A stretch of DNA of 64,000 bases from Pseudomonas sp. S09G 359 (GTDB taxonomy: Bacteria > Pseudomonadota > Gammaproteobacteria > Pseudomonadales > Pseudomonadaceae), in contig NZ_CP025263.1 of assembly GCF_002843605.1 (NCBI RefSeq), positions 3,935,501 to 3,999,500 on the forward strand. Reading direction: 5' to 3'. Of this stretch, positions 1-9,134 are shown piece after piece. Made by a program: the position numbers and the translations under genes. Position 1 is the first letter of the stretch; each line of letters begins with the position of its first letter. The notes beneath the pieces are model-generated. The model was not told where the DNA came from and made no database searches. It saw nothing but the letters and a program-made list of their open reading frames with translations.

Positions 1-900
1 GGGCCCGATAATATTCGGGCACCAGCGAAACCTCGCGAAGCTGTCGGTCAAGCGCGTGGCAAAGGCGTAGGCGGTATTGCCCCACAGGTAGTGTTCGTGG
101 CTGTTCACCACGTTTTCCTGATAGGCAAAGGTCTTGACCGGGCACTCAAGGGGGTCATAGGGCGTACGCAGCAGGAAACGCGGCACGGTCAACCCGATAT
201 AACGAGCGTCCTCGCTCTGGCGAAAGCTTTGCCATTTGGCAAACTGCGGGCCTTCGAAATGGTCCTTGAGGTCCTTGAGGTCAGGCAGGCCGGTGAAGCT
301 TTCCAAGCCGAAAAAGCCCGGCCCGGCAGCGGCAATAAAAGGCGCATGTGCCATGCAGGCGACACTCGATGCATATTGCATCAGCTTCACATCGGGCGCG
401 CTTGGGGAAAGAAAGTAGTTCGCAATGATTGCGCCCACTGGCTGGCCACCAAACTGACCGTACTCTGCACTGTAGATATGTTTGTACAACCCGGACTGGG
501 TCACTTCCGGTGAGTCTTCGAAGTCATCCAGCAGGTCTTGCCGAGAAACGTTCAGCAGCTCGATCTTGATGTTTTCACGAAAGTTGGTGCGGTCGACCAG
601 TAACTGCAAGCCCTTCCAGGAGGCTTCCAGGGCCTGGAAGTCCGGATGGTGCAAAATCTCATCCATTTGCCGGCTGAGCTTGGTATCGATCTCGGCAATC
701 ATCCGGTCGACCAAGCGCTTCTTGACCGGTTCCCCGCTGTTCTGCGGCTTCATCAGCTCTTCGATAAACGCCGAGACGCCACGCTTGGCAATGCCATAAG
801 CCTCGTCATCTGCACTGAGCAAGGTCTGGGCAATGATATTGTCGAGAATGCTGTATTCGCCCACAGCTTGGGCGGGTACCGGGTTCTGCTGGGTGGTCAT
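1..900 (-). CDS. tssC: TssC, T6SS sheath large subunit (partial)
   Basis: This is the large subunit of the contractile type VI secretion sheath (VipB/ImpC/HsiC family), which polymerises with TssB around the Hcp tube in the cytoplasm. Only the first 300 codons are inside the window; the family is usually near 490 residues, so the C-terminal part lies beyond base 1. The protein starts MTTQQNPVPAQAVGEYSILD and contains the family-typical stretch LEASWKGLQLLVDRTNFREN. The ATG at 898-900 is preceded by AAAGGA. It follows tssB by 26 bp and must be cotranscribed with it. Confidence 0.93.
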   Translation of the reverse strand, partial: MTTQQNPVPAQAVGEYSILDNIIAQTLLSADDEAYGIAKRGVSAFIEELMKPQNSGEPVKKRLVDRMIAEIDTKLSRQMDEILHHPDFQALEASWKGLQLLVDRTNFRENIKIELLNVSRQDLLDDFEDSPEVTQSGLYKHIYSAEYGQFGGQPVGAIIANYFLSPSAPDVKLMQYASSVACMAHAPFIAAAGPGFFGLESFTGLPDLKDLKDHFEGPQFAKWQSFRQSEDARYIGLTVPRFLLRTPYDPLECPVKTFAYQENVVNSHEHYLWGNTAYAFATRLTDSFARFRWCPNIIGP

Positions 901-926
901 GGTGTCAGTGTCCTTTTACTGAAATG

Positions 927-1424
927 TCAGGCGGTGTGGCTGCTCAGCCCCAGTTCCGCCAATACCCGGGCGCGGGATTCATCGTCGGCCAGGGCCTGCT
1001 CAATGGCCTTGCGAAAACTTGGCGTATTGCCCAATGGCCCTTTGAGCGCCATGAGCGCCTCGCGCAGCGCCATCAGCTTGTGCAATTCAGGAATCTGCTC
1101 CACCAGGTTCGCCGGGTTGAAATCCTTCATAGCGGTGATACGCACCTGAATGGCCAGCTCTTCAACGCCGGCGTCCTCCTGGAGGCGATTGGGTACGTTC
1201 AGGGTCAGGCTTAGCGCCTGTTTGGCCAGCACGTCATCGAGGGTGTTCTTGTCGAGTGCGATGGGCTTGCGATCCTCAAGCTTGCGCACATCCTCACGCA
1301 GGGTGAAATCTCCCAGCACCAATAGTTTCAACGGCAGCTCGACTTCTTCTTGTGCTCCACCAATAGCGGGTTTGAAGGTGATATTGATGCGCTCTTTGGG
1401 TGCCACCGAACCGTCTTTGGCCAT
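927..1424 (-). CDS. tssB: TssB, T6SS sheath small subunit
   Basis: The 165-residue protein is a full-length VipA/ImpB/HsiB family member. It forms the heterodimeric protomer of the T6SS contractile sheath with TssC. The N-terminus (MAKDGSVAPKERINITFKPA) and the following PLKLLVLGDFTLRED stretch are characteristic, and the C-terminal helix region runs from about residue 115 to the end. A strong AAAGGAG lies 7 bases before the ATG. The gene sits between tssA (32 bp upstream) and tssC (26 bp downstream), the conserved sheath gene order. Confidence 0.95.
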   Translation of the reverse strand: MAKDGSVAPKERINITFKPAIGGAQEEVELPLKLLVLGDFTLREDVRKLEDRKPIALDKNTLDDVLAKQALSLTLNVPNRLQEDAGVEELAIQVRITAMKDFNPANLVEQIPELHKLMALREALMALKGPLGNTPSFRKAIEQALADDESRARVLAELGLSSHTA

Positions 1425-1456
1425 GGTATTTCTCCTTTTTCAAGTGGCTCGAAAGC

Positions 1457-3016
1457 CTATTCAAGTACCGCGTCAAGATCGAAGAGGCATAACCTGCGAT
1501 GGGTCTCGTCCTTGCGCTCTCGCACGGCGTGGTTTTGTGGCAACAGGTCACAGCAGCGGTGCAGCAATTGCGTGACTTGAAGGGCGAGCCCCGGCTCCCA
1601 ACGCTCCAGGCCCGAGCGTTGCAGCTGGTGGTCGAGGTCTTCGAGCTGGATCTTGGCCAACTCATGCTTGCCTGCCTGCACACACAAGCGCGCCAGTGCG
1701 AGACACCAATGAAAACGGGCCCGATCACTGCGTGCCGTGTACCTGCCCTGCGTGAGTTCATGCACGACCGCCTTGAGCCCGTCCTTTCGCAGCCGGGCCG
1801 CCGCCGCCCGCAAGGCCGTTTCCCAAGGTTCGGCATCGGCATCAACTGCTACCGGCAACGCAACTGATTCGGGCCTCTGCAGGTGCCGAGAAACCTGTAG
1901 AGCAATCCAATTGCGAGTGTTTGCGTCGGCAAACGCAGTACCGTCGTGGAAGCGAAACTCCGGCAGGTTTGGCAAGCGTTGCAGCAACAACGCGAAGCTG
2001 ACTTCCAACTCGACCATGGCCAGCTCAGCCTGCAGGGCCTCCAGGCATTGCCAGACCCTGTGCAGCCCGTCGAACCAGAACATCGCACCGGCGAGACTGG
2101 CTTCGAGCTCAAGTAACAAATCAGCGTAATGGCCTTGGGCGAAGCGTTCCTGGTAACGCTTGAGCTTGTCGGGCGCAGGCCCTCGCAACGTGGTGACCCG
2201 CTCGCTGTCAGCCTCTGGATAGCTGACGAGGGCCAGCCAAGCCAGCGTTCGATTCAGGCGCAAAGCGCGCAGATCGGTGGCGTTCTGGCGCAGCCACCAG
2301 GCGCACAACGGCCGGGCCTGCTCCTGCAGGGCACGTAACAATTTGTGGGCGTCTTTTTCGTTATCGACCACCGCCCCAGGCTTCACCATTTGGGTGGGCG
2401 CCTGCTTGACCTGGGCAATCACACCGCACGCCCCCGAAGCAGCAACGTCACCTTGCGCCGCACGCTCCAAGCACTGGGCCAACTGCCTGCGGGTCGGCAA
2501 CAACAGCGGCGCATCATCCACCAGGTGCTCGGCCCACAGTTCGTCAAGGCGCGTCAGGTGCTCAAGCACGGCGTGGAACAGGGGCTGCTGGCCCTGCAGC
2601 GACAGGCTCTGTGTGAACAGCGGCTCAAGGCGCAATACCAACCAGCTGAATGCGGCACCACGGGTGCGTGGCTTTTCAGGGTAGACCGCAAGCCAGTGCT
2701 GCTCGCAAAGACAGCGCAACACGCCAAGGCCGGCCAGCAGTCCCGGGAAGGATTCACACTGGTGCAGCGCCCAGGTTAACCAGACGGCCACCCGCAGATC
2801 CTTGGACTGCTGGCGCAACAGGTACTCGCTGGCCTCCAACACTTTATGCCAGTCGGGCTGGCCGGTGCCGTGCATCGATTGCGCCTTGCCGAGCTCCGCT
2901 TCCAGGGCTTCATACTCACTCGAAAAGCGTATATCGCTGCCGGCGAAACAGGCGTGCGAACAAGGCGTCCGTGCAAGTTCCAGGTAATCTTCATAAAGCT
3001 TGTTCGAATAAGCCAT
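1457..3016 (-). CDS. tssA: TssA, T6SS baseplate/cap protein
   Basis: This 519-residue protein is of the ImpA N-terminal type. TssA proteins act at the baseplate and at the distal end of the growing sheath. The ImpA_N-like region covers roughly residues 20-130 (it includes PDWHKVLEASEYLLRQQSKD and VAVWLTWAL), and a long helical C-terminal part with a conserved-looking end, CLFDLDAVLE, follows. I chose the ATG at 3014-3016 (MAYSNKLYEDYLELA). An in-frame TTG at 3040 would add eight residues, and neither start has a good ribosome site. It is the first gene of the leftward tssA-tssB-tssC unit. Confidence 0.85.
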   Translation of the reverse strand: MAYSNKLYEDYLELARTPCSHACFAGSDIRFSSEYEALEAELGKAQSMHGTGQPDWHKVLEASEYLLRQQSKDLRVAVWLTWALHQCESFPGLLAGLGVLRCLCEQHWLAVYPEKPRTRGAAFSWLVLRLEPLFTQSLSLQGQQPLFHAVLEHLTRLDELWAEHLVDDAPLLLPTRRQLAQCLERAAQGDVAASGACGVIAQVKQAPTQMVKPGAVVDNEKDAHKLLRALQEQARPLCAWWLRQNATDLRALRLNRTLAWLALVSYPEADSERVTTLRGPAPDKLKRYQERFAQGHYADLLLELEASLAGAMFWFDGLHRVWQCLEALQAELAMVELEVSFALLLQRLPNLPEFRFHDGTAFADANTRNWIALQVSRHLQRPESVALPVAVDADAEPWETALRAAAARLRKDGLKAVVHELTQGRYTARSDRARFHWCLALARLCVQAGKHELAKIQLEDLDHQLQRSGLERWEPGLALQVTQLLHRCCDLLPQNHAVRERKDETHRRLCLFDLDAVLE

Positions 3017-3282
3017 TTGGCACCACGCACAACTACCCAAGGCAACAAAAACAAACTAAGCACATTGGAGTCGTGCATCAGATTGCCATCTAACCCTCGC
3101 TCGAATCACCACGAAGTTCGCAAACCTTAGCCACGCTTAAAACATTCGACAAGCACCGCAACCACACTTAAGAAATATCCTACAAACCACACAATACGTG
3201 ACCTGCGCAGAATATTGCGCAACCAAAACCCTATAACCAAACAAATAACCTCACACACCCAATGCAGCCAGGAAAATCTCAA

Positions 3283-3322
3283 TGCGCAACTAATTTCACA
3301 CTTATGCGCAACGAGTTTCACT
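3283..3322 (+). promoter_or_regulatory. Tandem TGCGCAAC-N3-TTTCAC direct repeats
   Basis: Two direct repeats, 3283-3300 and 3305-3322, share TGCGCAAC, three variable bases, then TTTCAC. Their spacing is 22 bp, about two helical turns. Two more TGCGCA cores lie at 3204-3209 and 3216-3221 (the latter within the palindrome TTGCGCAA). They sit about 90-200 bp upstream of the sigma-54-like element, where an enhancer-binding activator would bind. The protein that binds is not in the window. Confidence 0.4.
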
Positions 3323-3408
3323 TATTTTAGATCAACCCATCTCGCCCTACGCTTGAAAGTAAAATCCAATGTGCCGCACCCACCGCTTTTATTGGGCCTT
3401 GCACTTTC

Positions 3409-3424
3409 AGGCACGTTTCTTGTT
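3409..3424 (+). promoter_or_regulatory. Possible sigma-54 promoter of hcp
   Basis: The sequence AGGCACGTTTCTTGTT matches TGGCACG-N4-TTGCW with correct GG-to-GC spacing but has a mismatch in the -12 element (GT for GC) and in the first base. It lies about 70 bp before the hcp ATG. Many Pseudomonas T6SS operons use sigma-54, so the match is plausible but weak. Confidence 0.35.
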
Positions 3425-3493
3425 ATAGGCATTTGCCCAGCCGGCACATGGGCCGGTGGGAACTACCCCATCTATTCAGACAAGGAAACCGTC

Positions 3494-4009
3494 ATGCCAA
3501 CACCCGCCTATCTTTCCATTACCGGCGTCAAACAGGGTTTGATTACGGCAGGCACATTTACCCAGGACTCGGTAGGTAATATTTACCAGGAGGGTCATGA
3601 GGACCAGATTCTGGTCCAGGCCTTTTCCCATCAAGTGATCATTCCGCGTGACCCGCAGTCCGGGCAGCCGACAGGCCAGAGGGTGCACAAGCCCTTGATG
3701 ATCAGTAAGGTCTTCGATAAGTCCTCGCCGCTGCTGTTCAGCGCGCTGACCAGCGGCGAAGAGGTCAAGTGCCGGCTGGAATGGTTTCGAACCTCCTCGG
3801 CCGGGACCCAGGAGCACTACTTCACCATTGAACTGGAGGGCGCGACCATCGTCGATATCCAGTCACGCATGCCCAACTGCCAGGACCCGGAGAATGCCCA
3901 CTTCACTCACTTGGAGGATGTGCACTTCACCTATCGCAAGATCGTATGGACCCACGAAGTCTCTGGCACTTCCGGGTCGGATGACTGGCGCAGCCCAGTA
4001 GCGGGCTAA
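3494..4009 (+). CDS. hcp: Hcp, T6SS tube protein
   Basis: The 171-residue protein is an Hcp-family protein, the hexameric ring that stacks into the T6SS inner tube and is secreted. The sequence MPTPAYLSITGVKQGLITAG, the internal HEDQILVQAFSHQVIIPRDP and the C-terminal VHFTYRKIVWTHEVSGTSGS closely resemble the Hcp of P. aeruginosa H2-T6SS as I remember it. The ATG at 3494 follows AAGGAAACC. It is transcribed away from tssABC. The reading frame is open further upstream, but that part lacks coding character. Confidence 0.95.
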   Translation: MPTPAYLSITGVKQGLITAGTFTQDSVGNIYQEGHEDQILVQAFSHQVIIPRDPQSGQPTGQRVHKPLMISKVFDKSSPLLFSALTSGEEVKCRLEWFRTSSAGTQEHYFTIELEGATIVDIQSRMPNCQDPENAHFTHLEDVHFTYRKIVWTHEVSGTSGSDDWRSPVAG

Positions 4010-4028
4010 GTCGGCGCCATGCGCAAAC

Positions 4029-4048
4029 GGCGGCCATGGACGGCCGCC
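4029..4048. terminator. Hairpin between hcp and aldo/keto reductase
   Basis: GGCGGCC (4029-4035) and GGCCGCC (4042-4048) form a 7-bp GC stem in the 54-bp gap between two convergent genes. No T-run follows on either strand, so terminator function is only inferred from the position. Confidence 0.35.
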
Positions 4049-4063
4049 CTTCCTGCGCGCGAG

Positions 4064-4885
4064 CTACACCATTGCCAGCGGATGCTTACGCTTGGGCGCA
4101 CCGAACACACGGTCAATGGCGTCCAGGTCATGTTCATCCAACACCAACCTGGCAGCGGCCGCGTTGAGCCGCACATGCTCGGGGTTGACCGCCTTGGGGA
4201 TGGCGATCACACCGTCCTGGCGCAACACCCAGGCCAGGGAAACCTGGGCGGGCGTGACGTCGTGGCGGCGGGCGATCTGCTTGAGCGTGGGGCTGGACAG
4301 CAATGCCCCGCCTTGGGCGATTGGGCAGTACGCCATCAACGGCAGGTGATGCTGTTGCCACCAGGGCAGCAGGTCGAATTCGATACCGCGCTCTTCGATG
4401 TTGTAGAGCACTTGGTTGGTCGCACAGGCCGGGGATGCCAGTTCCTGCAGGTCGGCTACGTCAAAATTGGAGACGCCCCAGCGGCCGATCTTGCCGGCCT
4501 CGCGCAGGCGCTCGAAGGCCTCGACCGTTTCGTCAAGGGGGTACTGGCCGCGCCAGTGCAGCAGGTATAGGTCGATGTACTCCGTGCCCAGCCGTTGCAG
4601 GCTGGCTTCGCAGGCACGCGGCACGCCTTTGTGGCTGGCGTTGTGCGGGTAGACCTTGCTCACCAGGAACACCTGGTCGCGCCGGCCGCGAATGGCTTCG
4701 CCGACGACCGTCTCGGCGCCGCCCTCGCCGTACATTTCGGCGGTATCGATCAGGGTCATGCCCTCGTCGATGCCCAGTTGCAATGCTGCGACTTCAGCGC
4801 GTTGCTGGTCCGGGTTTTCGCCCATGCGCCAGGTTCCCTGGCCGATAACTGGGACGGGCACGCCGGCCAGATCAATAGTACGCAT
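4064..4885 (-). CDS. Aldo/keto reductase
   Basis: This is a cytosolic NAD(P)H-dependent aldo/keto reductase of 273 residues; the substrate cannot be told. The usual catalytic tetrad is visible: D47 and Y52 (in LIDTAEMYGEGGAE), K77 (LVSKVYP) and H110 (DLYLLHWRG). The start at 4883-4885 is supported by AGGAGG six bases upstream; a further in-frame start at 4936 lacks such a site. It is convergent with hcp and divergent from the DUF1543 gene. Confidence 0.9.
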   Translation of the reverse strand: MRTIDLAGVPVPVIGQGTWRMGENPDQQRAEVAALQLGIDEGMTLIDTAEMYGEGGAETVVGEAIRGRRDQVFLVSKVYPHNASHKGVPRACEASLQRLGTEYIDLYLLHWRGQYPLDETVEAFERLREAGKIGRWGVSNFDVADLQELASPACATNQVLYNIEERGIEFDLLPWWQQHHLPLMAYCPIAQGGALLSSPTLKQIARRHDVTPAQVSLAWVLRQDGVIAIPKAVNPEHVRLNAAAARLVLDEHDLDAIDRVFGAPKRKHPLAMV

Positions 4886-4991
4886 GACAACCTCCTGGTG
4901 AGTTCGCGGATTAACAGTGTGGCATTGACCGGACAAAAGGGTTCAATCGAAGTATGGTTGCCCTCTGCCAAGTCGCCAGGAAGGACCTGCA

Positions 4992-5486
4992 ATGCTGTTT
5001 GTGGTGATGCTCGGGGGCAAGCACCCCAGGGCTAAAATTGAAGTTCACGATGTGGTGTTCGCTGCGGCGGATACGCTGGAAGCCACTTACGCGCAATTGC
5101 GCGAGGCTTGGTTTGGCAGCCCCAAGGGCGTGCATATCGATTCGTGGATGGCGGTAGACGGTGTGGACGGCTGGAAAGTCGAACTCAGCCACCTGGCGCC
5201 CCAGGCTGGCGCGCATCATCTGTATTTCATCAACCTGGGCGGCTACGAAGCCAACAGCTTTGGTGAGGCGCACCGTTACCTGCTGGTGGTCGCGCGCGAC
5301 AAACGCGAGGCGACCGCCAAGGGCAAGCAACAGATGCTGCGCCATTGGTCGCAGGCGCACACCGATGGCGTGTTGGATATCGACGACTGCCTGCCTATCG
5401 ACCTGGTGGATGGCCGCTACCTGCACCTGGTGCAAGGCGCGCACCGGCCGATCATTCAGCAGAACGACTATATCGTGCTGACTTGA
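4992..5486 (+). CDS. DUF1543 domain protein
   Basis: This 164-residue protein of unknown function appears to contain two DUF1543-like halves, each with a compact alpha/beta motif. The first begins MLFVVMLGGKHPRAKIEVHD, and HHLYFINLGGYEANSFGEAH opens the second. No signal peptide or membrane segment is seen, so it is probably cytosolic. AGGAAGGA precedes the ATG. It is a single gene, followed by a REPIN. Confidence 0.8.
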   Translation: MLFVVMLGGKHPRAKIEVHDVVFAAADTLEATYAQLREAWFGSPKGVHIDSWMAVDGVDGWKVELSHLAPQAGAHHLYFINLGGYEANSFGEAHRYLLVVARDKREATAKGKQQMLRHWSQAHTDGVLDIDDCLPIDLVDGRYLHLVQGAHRPIIQQNDYIVLT

Positions 5487-5519
5487 CGTCTGAGGTGTTC
5501 CTGGTTGACGGCAATTCCA

Positions 5520-5613
5520 ATGTGGGAGGGGGCTTGCCCCCGATAGCAGAGTGTCAGTCAGCATATGGGGTAACTGACACACCGGCATCGGGGGCAAGCC
5601 CCCCCCCCACATT
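5520..5613. repeat. REPIN (GTGGGAGGGGGCTTGCCCCC type)
   Basis: Two inverted REP cores face each other: GTGGGAGGGGGCTTGCCCCC at 5522 and its complement ending at about 5612, with an imperfectly paired spacer between them. The right arm has C where the others have T, giving a run of C. It lies in the 312-bp gap between the DUF1543 gene and ppiC. I see no gene in the rest of that gap. Confidence 0.88.
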
Positions 5614-5798
5614 TCTGACCGAACACGACACGAAGGCCATACCAAACACGCCGTCCAGCAGGAAGAAAGCCACGGGAGCAAGCTCGCTTGTCACAAGCTT
5701 CAGAGCAGTCCCAAAAAATGAATCCCAACGGAACTTTGCCAGGAAATAAACGCCTGAATCCGGTAGGCTCACCCTTTTTACTCAAGGAGTTACTCACC

Positions 5799-6080
5799 AT
5801 GGCCAAAGCCACCGCCCGTCACATCCTCGTTTCCACTGAAGACAAGTGCAACGAACTCAAGGCCCAAATCGAAGGCGGCGCTGATTTCGCAGAAATCGCC
5901 AAAGCCAACTCCAGCTGCCCATCCAGCCGCGACGGCGGCAACCTGGGTTCGTTCGGTCCAGGCCAGATGGTCAAGGAATTCGACACCGTCGTGTTCAGCG
6001 CCCCGGTCAATACCGTGCAAGGCCCGGTGAAAACCCAGTTCGGTTATCACCTGCTGGAAGTGACCAGCCGCCAGGACTGA
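5799..6080 (+). CDS. ppiC: Parvulin-type peptidyl-prolyl isomerase (first copy)
   Basis: This 93-residue single-domain parvulin catalyses cis-trans isomerisation of peptidyl-prolyl bonds. Typical features are ARHILV near the N-terminus, FAEIAKANSSCPSSRDGGNL, GQMVKEFDTVVFS and the C-terminal QFGYHLLEVTSRQD. No signal peptide is present, so it should be cytosolic like E. coli PpiC. AAGGAG lies 9 bases before the ATG. A close paralogue is encoded at 20598-20873. Confidence 0.93.
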   Translation: MAKATARHILVSTEDKCNELKAQIEGGADFAEIAKANSSCPSSRDGGNLGSFGPGQMVKEFDTVVFSAPVNTVQGPVKTQFGYHLLEVTSRQD

Positions 6081-6104
6081 TCAAGCCTGTGCTGATGCAA
6101 TAAA

Positions 6105-6132
6105 CAACGGCCCGCCTTTTGGTGGGCCGTTG
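6105..6132. terminator. Hairpin after ppiC
   Basis: CAACGGCCCGCC, a TTTT loop and GGTGGGCCGTTG form a 12-bp stem with one G-T pair, 24 bases after the ppiC stop. The T-rich tail is better on the minus strand (TTTATT) than on the plus strand, so it may work in both directions or only as a transcript 3' end. Confidence 0.55.
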
Positions 6133-6210
6133 TGCATCTGATGACTGGCGACGCGGATGCCGTTAGCGTACAAATCCCTAATCTTCTTTACCCGGCATGC
6201 AAGGCTGAGA

Positions 6211-8073
6211 ATGCGATTGGCTTTTTCCACCACACTGTTCGGCTCTGCCCTGGCCCTGCTGCTCGCCAGCACTGCCGTGATCGCGGCGCCCCAACCTGCC
6301 CTCACGGTATACGGCGAACCGGCCAAGTACCCCGCCGGCTTCAGCCATTTCGACTACGCCAACCCCAACGCCCCCAAGGGCGGCAGCCTGCGGCGCTCGG
6401 CGCTGGAGATCGGGCGTTTCGACCATGTGTTGCCGTATATCGATAAAGGCATCGGCGTATCCCAGGTTGACGGCTGGCTGTACGCGCCGCTGGCCCAGCG
6501 CTCCCTGGACGAGCCCTACACGGTCTACGGCCTGGTCGCCGAGAAGATGGAACGCGCTGACGACGGCCTGTCCTTGCGCTTCTTTCTCAACCCCAAGGCA
6601 CGTTTCGCCGATGGCAAGCCGATCACCGCCGAGGACGTACGCTACAGTTTCGACCTGCTGATGACCCAGGGCAGCCTGCGTTTTCGCACCCTGTTCGCTG
6701 ACGTAAAACACGTCGAAGTCGAAGGCGAGCGCCAAGTACGCTTCGATTTCTCCAGCAATGAAAACCGCACCCTGCCCCTGGATATCGCCACCCTGCCGGT
6801 GTTTCCCGAGCATTGGTGGAAAACCCGCGACTTCGCCAATGGCGGCGGCTACGAAGCGCCATTGGGCAGCGGCCCGTACAAGGTCAGCAAGATCGACTCC
6901 GGCAGCACTATCACCTTTACCCGCGACCCGGACTGGTGGGGCAAGGACCTGCCCGTCAGCCGTGGCCTGTACAACTTTGATCACCTGAGCCTGGAATACT
7001 TCGGCGACACCGAAGTGGCCCGCCAGGTGTTGCGTGGCGGCGCGTACGACTTCAACCGTGAGTTTTCCGCCACCGGTTATTCCATCGGCTACAACGGGCC
7101 GGCCCTGGATGATGGCCGCCTGCAACGCGCGCACTTGGCCAAGGAAATGCCCCAGCCCGCCCAGGGTTATGTGTTCAACGTGCAAAAGCCGATGTTCAAG
7201 GACCGCCGCGTGCGCCAGGCCCTGGCGATGCTGTGGGATTTTGAATGGGCCAACCGGCAGATGATGCGCAATATGTACATCCGCCAGCAGAGCTTCTTCT
7301 CCAATAGCCCGCTGGCCGCCACCCAGTTACCGAGCAAGGAAGAGCTGGCCATTCTGGAACCCTTGCGCGGCCAGGTACCCGATGAGGTGTTCACCCAGGT
7401 GTTCAAGGCGCCGGTCACCGATGGCAGCGGCATGATCCGCGACAAGCAACTGCAAGCCCTGGCCCTGCTGGAAGCCGCGGGTTGGAAGCCGGACGGTGAC
7501 AAGTTGGTGAATGCCGAGGGTGAGCCGCTGGAGTTCACCTTCCTGAATGCCCAGAGCGGCCTGGAACGCCTGTTGTTGCCGTACAAGCGCAACCTGGCGC
7601 AGATCGGCATTACCCTGAATATCCGCCGCATTGACTCCTCCCAGTACGTGAACCGGCTGATGGCACGTGACTACGACATGATCGTCACCGGCTTCCCGGT
7701 CACCACGTCGCCGGGCATGGAGCTCTACAACTACTTCGGCTCCGCCGCGGCGTTTGATTCAGGCGCGAATAACTACATGGTGCTCAAGGACCCCGCCGTC
7801 GACAGCCTGATCAAGGGCCTGGTCAAGGCCGACACCCAGGCACAGATGCTCACCTACGCCCACGCCCTGGATCGGGTGCTGCAATGGAATTACCTGTGGA
7901 TTCCCAATTACTACCCGCCCGGCACCTCCGCTGCATGGTGGAACCGCTTCGGTCGCCCGGCCATCGAGGCCAAGAACGACGAAGCCCTGGAAACCTGGTG
8001 GGAAATCAGCTCCACGCCGCTGACGAATGAGCAAATGACTGCAGAACTGAAAAAACGCGCGGGGGCCCGCTGA
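6211..8073 (+). CDS. yejA: Peptide ABC transporter substrate-binding protein YejA
   Basis: The 620-residue periplasmic solute-binding protein belongs to the dipeptide/oligopeptide (SBP_bac_5) family and resembles E. coli YejA, the binding component of YejABEF, which imports peptides and microcin C. A signal peptide is clear (hydrophobic core [14 protein letters not shown], cleavage near residue 27). The mature start, [19 protein letters not shown], is YejA-like. I chose the ATG at 6211 so that the signal peptide has normal length; an in-frame start exists at 6157. Its stop overlaps the yejB start (TGATG). Confidence 0.9.
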   Translation: MRLAFSTTLFGSALALLLASTAVIAAPQPALTVYGEPAKYPAGFSHFDYANPNAPKGGSLRRSALEIGRFDHVLPYIDKGIGVSQVDGWLYAPLAQRSLDEPYTVYGLVAEKMERADDGLSLRFFLNPKARFADGKPITAEDVRYSFDLLMTQGSLRFRTLFADVKHVEVEGERQVRFDFSSNENRTLPLDIATLPVFPEHWWKTRDFANGGGYEAPLGSGPYKVSKIDSGSTITFTRDPDWWGKDLPVSRGLYNFDHLSLEYFGDTEVARQVLRGGAYDFNREFSATGYSIGYNGPALDDGRLQRAHLAKEMPQPAQGYVFNVQKPMFKDRRVRQALAMLWDFEWANRQMMRNMYIRQQSFFSNSPLAATQLPSKEELAILEPLRGQVPDEVFTQVFKAPVTDGSGMIRDKQLQALALLEAAGWKPDGDKLVNAEGEPLEFTFLNAQSGLERLLLPYKRNLAQIGITLNIRRIDSSQYVNRLMARDYDMIVTGFPVTTSPGMELYNYFGSAAAFDSGANNYMVLKDPAVDSLIKGLVKADTQAQMLTYAHALDRVLQWNYLWIPNYYPPGTSAAWWNRFGRPAIEAKNDEALETWWEISSTPLTNEQMTAELKKRAGAR

Positions 8074-9134
8074 TGTTTGCCTACATCGTGCGGCGCCTGC
8101 TGCTGATCATTCCGACGCTGGTGATCATTCTGTTGGTGAATTTCGTCATCGTCCAAGCTGCGCCCGGCGGGCCTGTGGAACAGGCCATCGCCCACCTGCA
8201 AGGCATCGGTGGTGGTGGCGTCGGTGGCGGCTCCGGCGAAGGGCTCAGCAGCGGCTCGCGGGCCAGCCGTGGCCTGGACCCGAAACTGATCAAGGACATC
8301 GAGAAACAATACGGCTTCGACAAGCCCGCCCCTGAGCGCCTGTGGTTGATGCTCAAGAGCTACGCCCAACTGGATTTCGGTAACAGCTTCTTTCGCGGTA
8401 AAACGGTGATCGACCTGATCCTGGAAAAAATGCCGGTGACCATTTCCCTCGGTCTGTGGGCGACGCTGATCACCTACCTGGTCTCGATCCCCCTGGGGAT
8501 TCGCAAAGCGGTGCGCCATGGCAGCAGCTTTGACGTGTGGAGCAGCACCGCCATCGTGATCGGCTACGCCATGCCGGCATTCCTGTTTGCGATGTTCCTG
8601 ATCGTGGTGTTTGCCGGTGGCACGTCGCTGAACTGGTTCCCGGTACGTGGGCTGGTCTCGGAGAACTTCGAGGAACTCAGCACGGTGGGCAAGATTGCCG
8701 ACTATTTCTGGCACCTGGTGCTGCCGGTGACCTCGCTGGTGATCGGCGGGTTCGCCACGCTGACCATCCTCACCAAGAACTCGTTCCTCAATGAAATAAC
8801 GCGCCAGTACGTCGTCACCGCGCGCGCCAAGGGCTTGAGCGAACGGCGCGTGCTGTACGGCCATGTGTTCCGCAACGCCATGCTGCTGGTGATCTCGGGG
8901 ATTCCCCAGGCGTTTATCAGCGTATTTTTTGCCGGCTCGCTGCTGATCGAGGTGATCTTCTCCCTCGATGGCCTGGGCCGCATGAGCTACGAAGCCGCCG
9001 TGTCCCGCGACTATCCGGTGGTGTTCGGCTCGCTGTTTATCTTCACCTTGTTTGGCCTGCTGATAAAACTCATCGGCGACCTTTGCTACACCCTGGTGGA
9101 CCCGCGTATCGACTTCGCCGCGAGGAACGCCTGA
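8073..9134 (+). CDS. yejB: Peptide ABC transporter permease YejB
   Basis: This is a 353-residue inner-membrane permease of the DppB/OppB type with an N-terminal membrane anchor ([20 protein letters not shown]). A glycine/serine-rich insertion lies near residues 45-65, and five further membrane segments follow in the C-terminal two thirds. The permease-ATPase contact region [20 protein letters not shown] is present. It overlaps yejA and yejE by one base each, so the operon is translationally coupled. Confidence 0.92.
   Translation: MFAYIVRRLLLIIPTLVIILLVNFVIVQAAPGGPVEQAIAHLQGIGGGGVGGGSGEGLSSGSRASRGLDPKLIKDIEKQYGFDKPAPERLWLMLKSYAQLDFGNSFFRGKTVIDLILEKMPVTISLGLWATLITYLVSIPLGIRKAVRHGSSFDVWSSTAIVIGYAMPAFLFAMFLIVVFAGGTSLNWFPVRGLVSENFEELSTVGKIADYFWHLVLPVTSLVIGGFATLTILTKNSFLNEITRQYVVTARAKGLSERRVLYGHVFRNAMLLVISGIPQAFISVFFAGSLLIEVIFSLDGLGRMSYEAAVSRDYPVVFGSLFIFTLFGLLIKLIGDLCYTLVDPRIDFAARNA

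Larger units (their letters stand above)
3017..3493. other. T6SS divergent intergenic region
   Basis: These 477 bp lie between the divergent tssA and hcp genes and are clearly richer in A+T than the flanking genes. I see no gene here: the frame upstream of hcp stays open but has no coding character. Four TGCGCA sites occur at 3204, 3216, 3283 and 3305, and a sigma-54-like element lies at 3409-3424. These are listed separately. Confidence 0.7.

Noticed and set aside
3070..3100. TGGCAATCTGATGCAC on the minus strand as a sigma-54 promoter for tssA
   Set aside because: The distance between GG and GC is one base too short for sigma-54.
3215..3493. N-terminal extension of Hcp
   Set aside because: The frame is open, but Hcp proteins begin at MPTPAYLSI and a ribosome site stands directly before that ATG.
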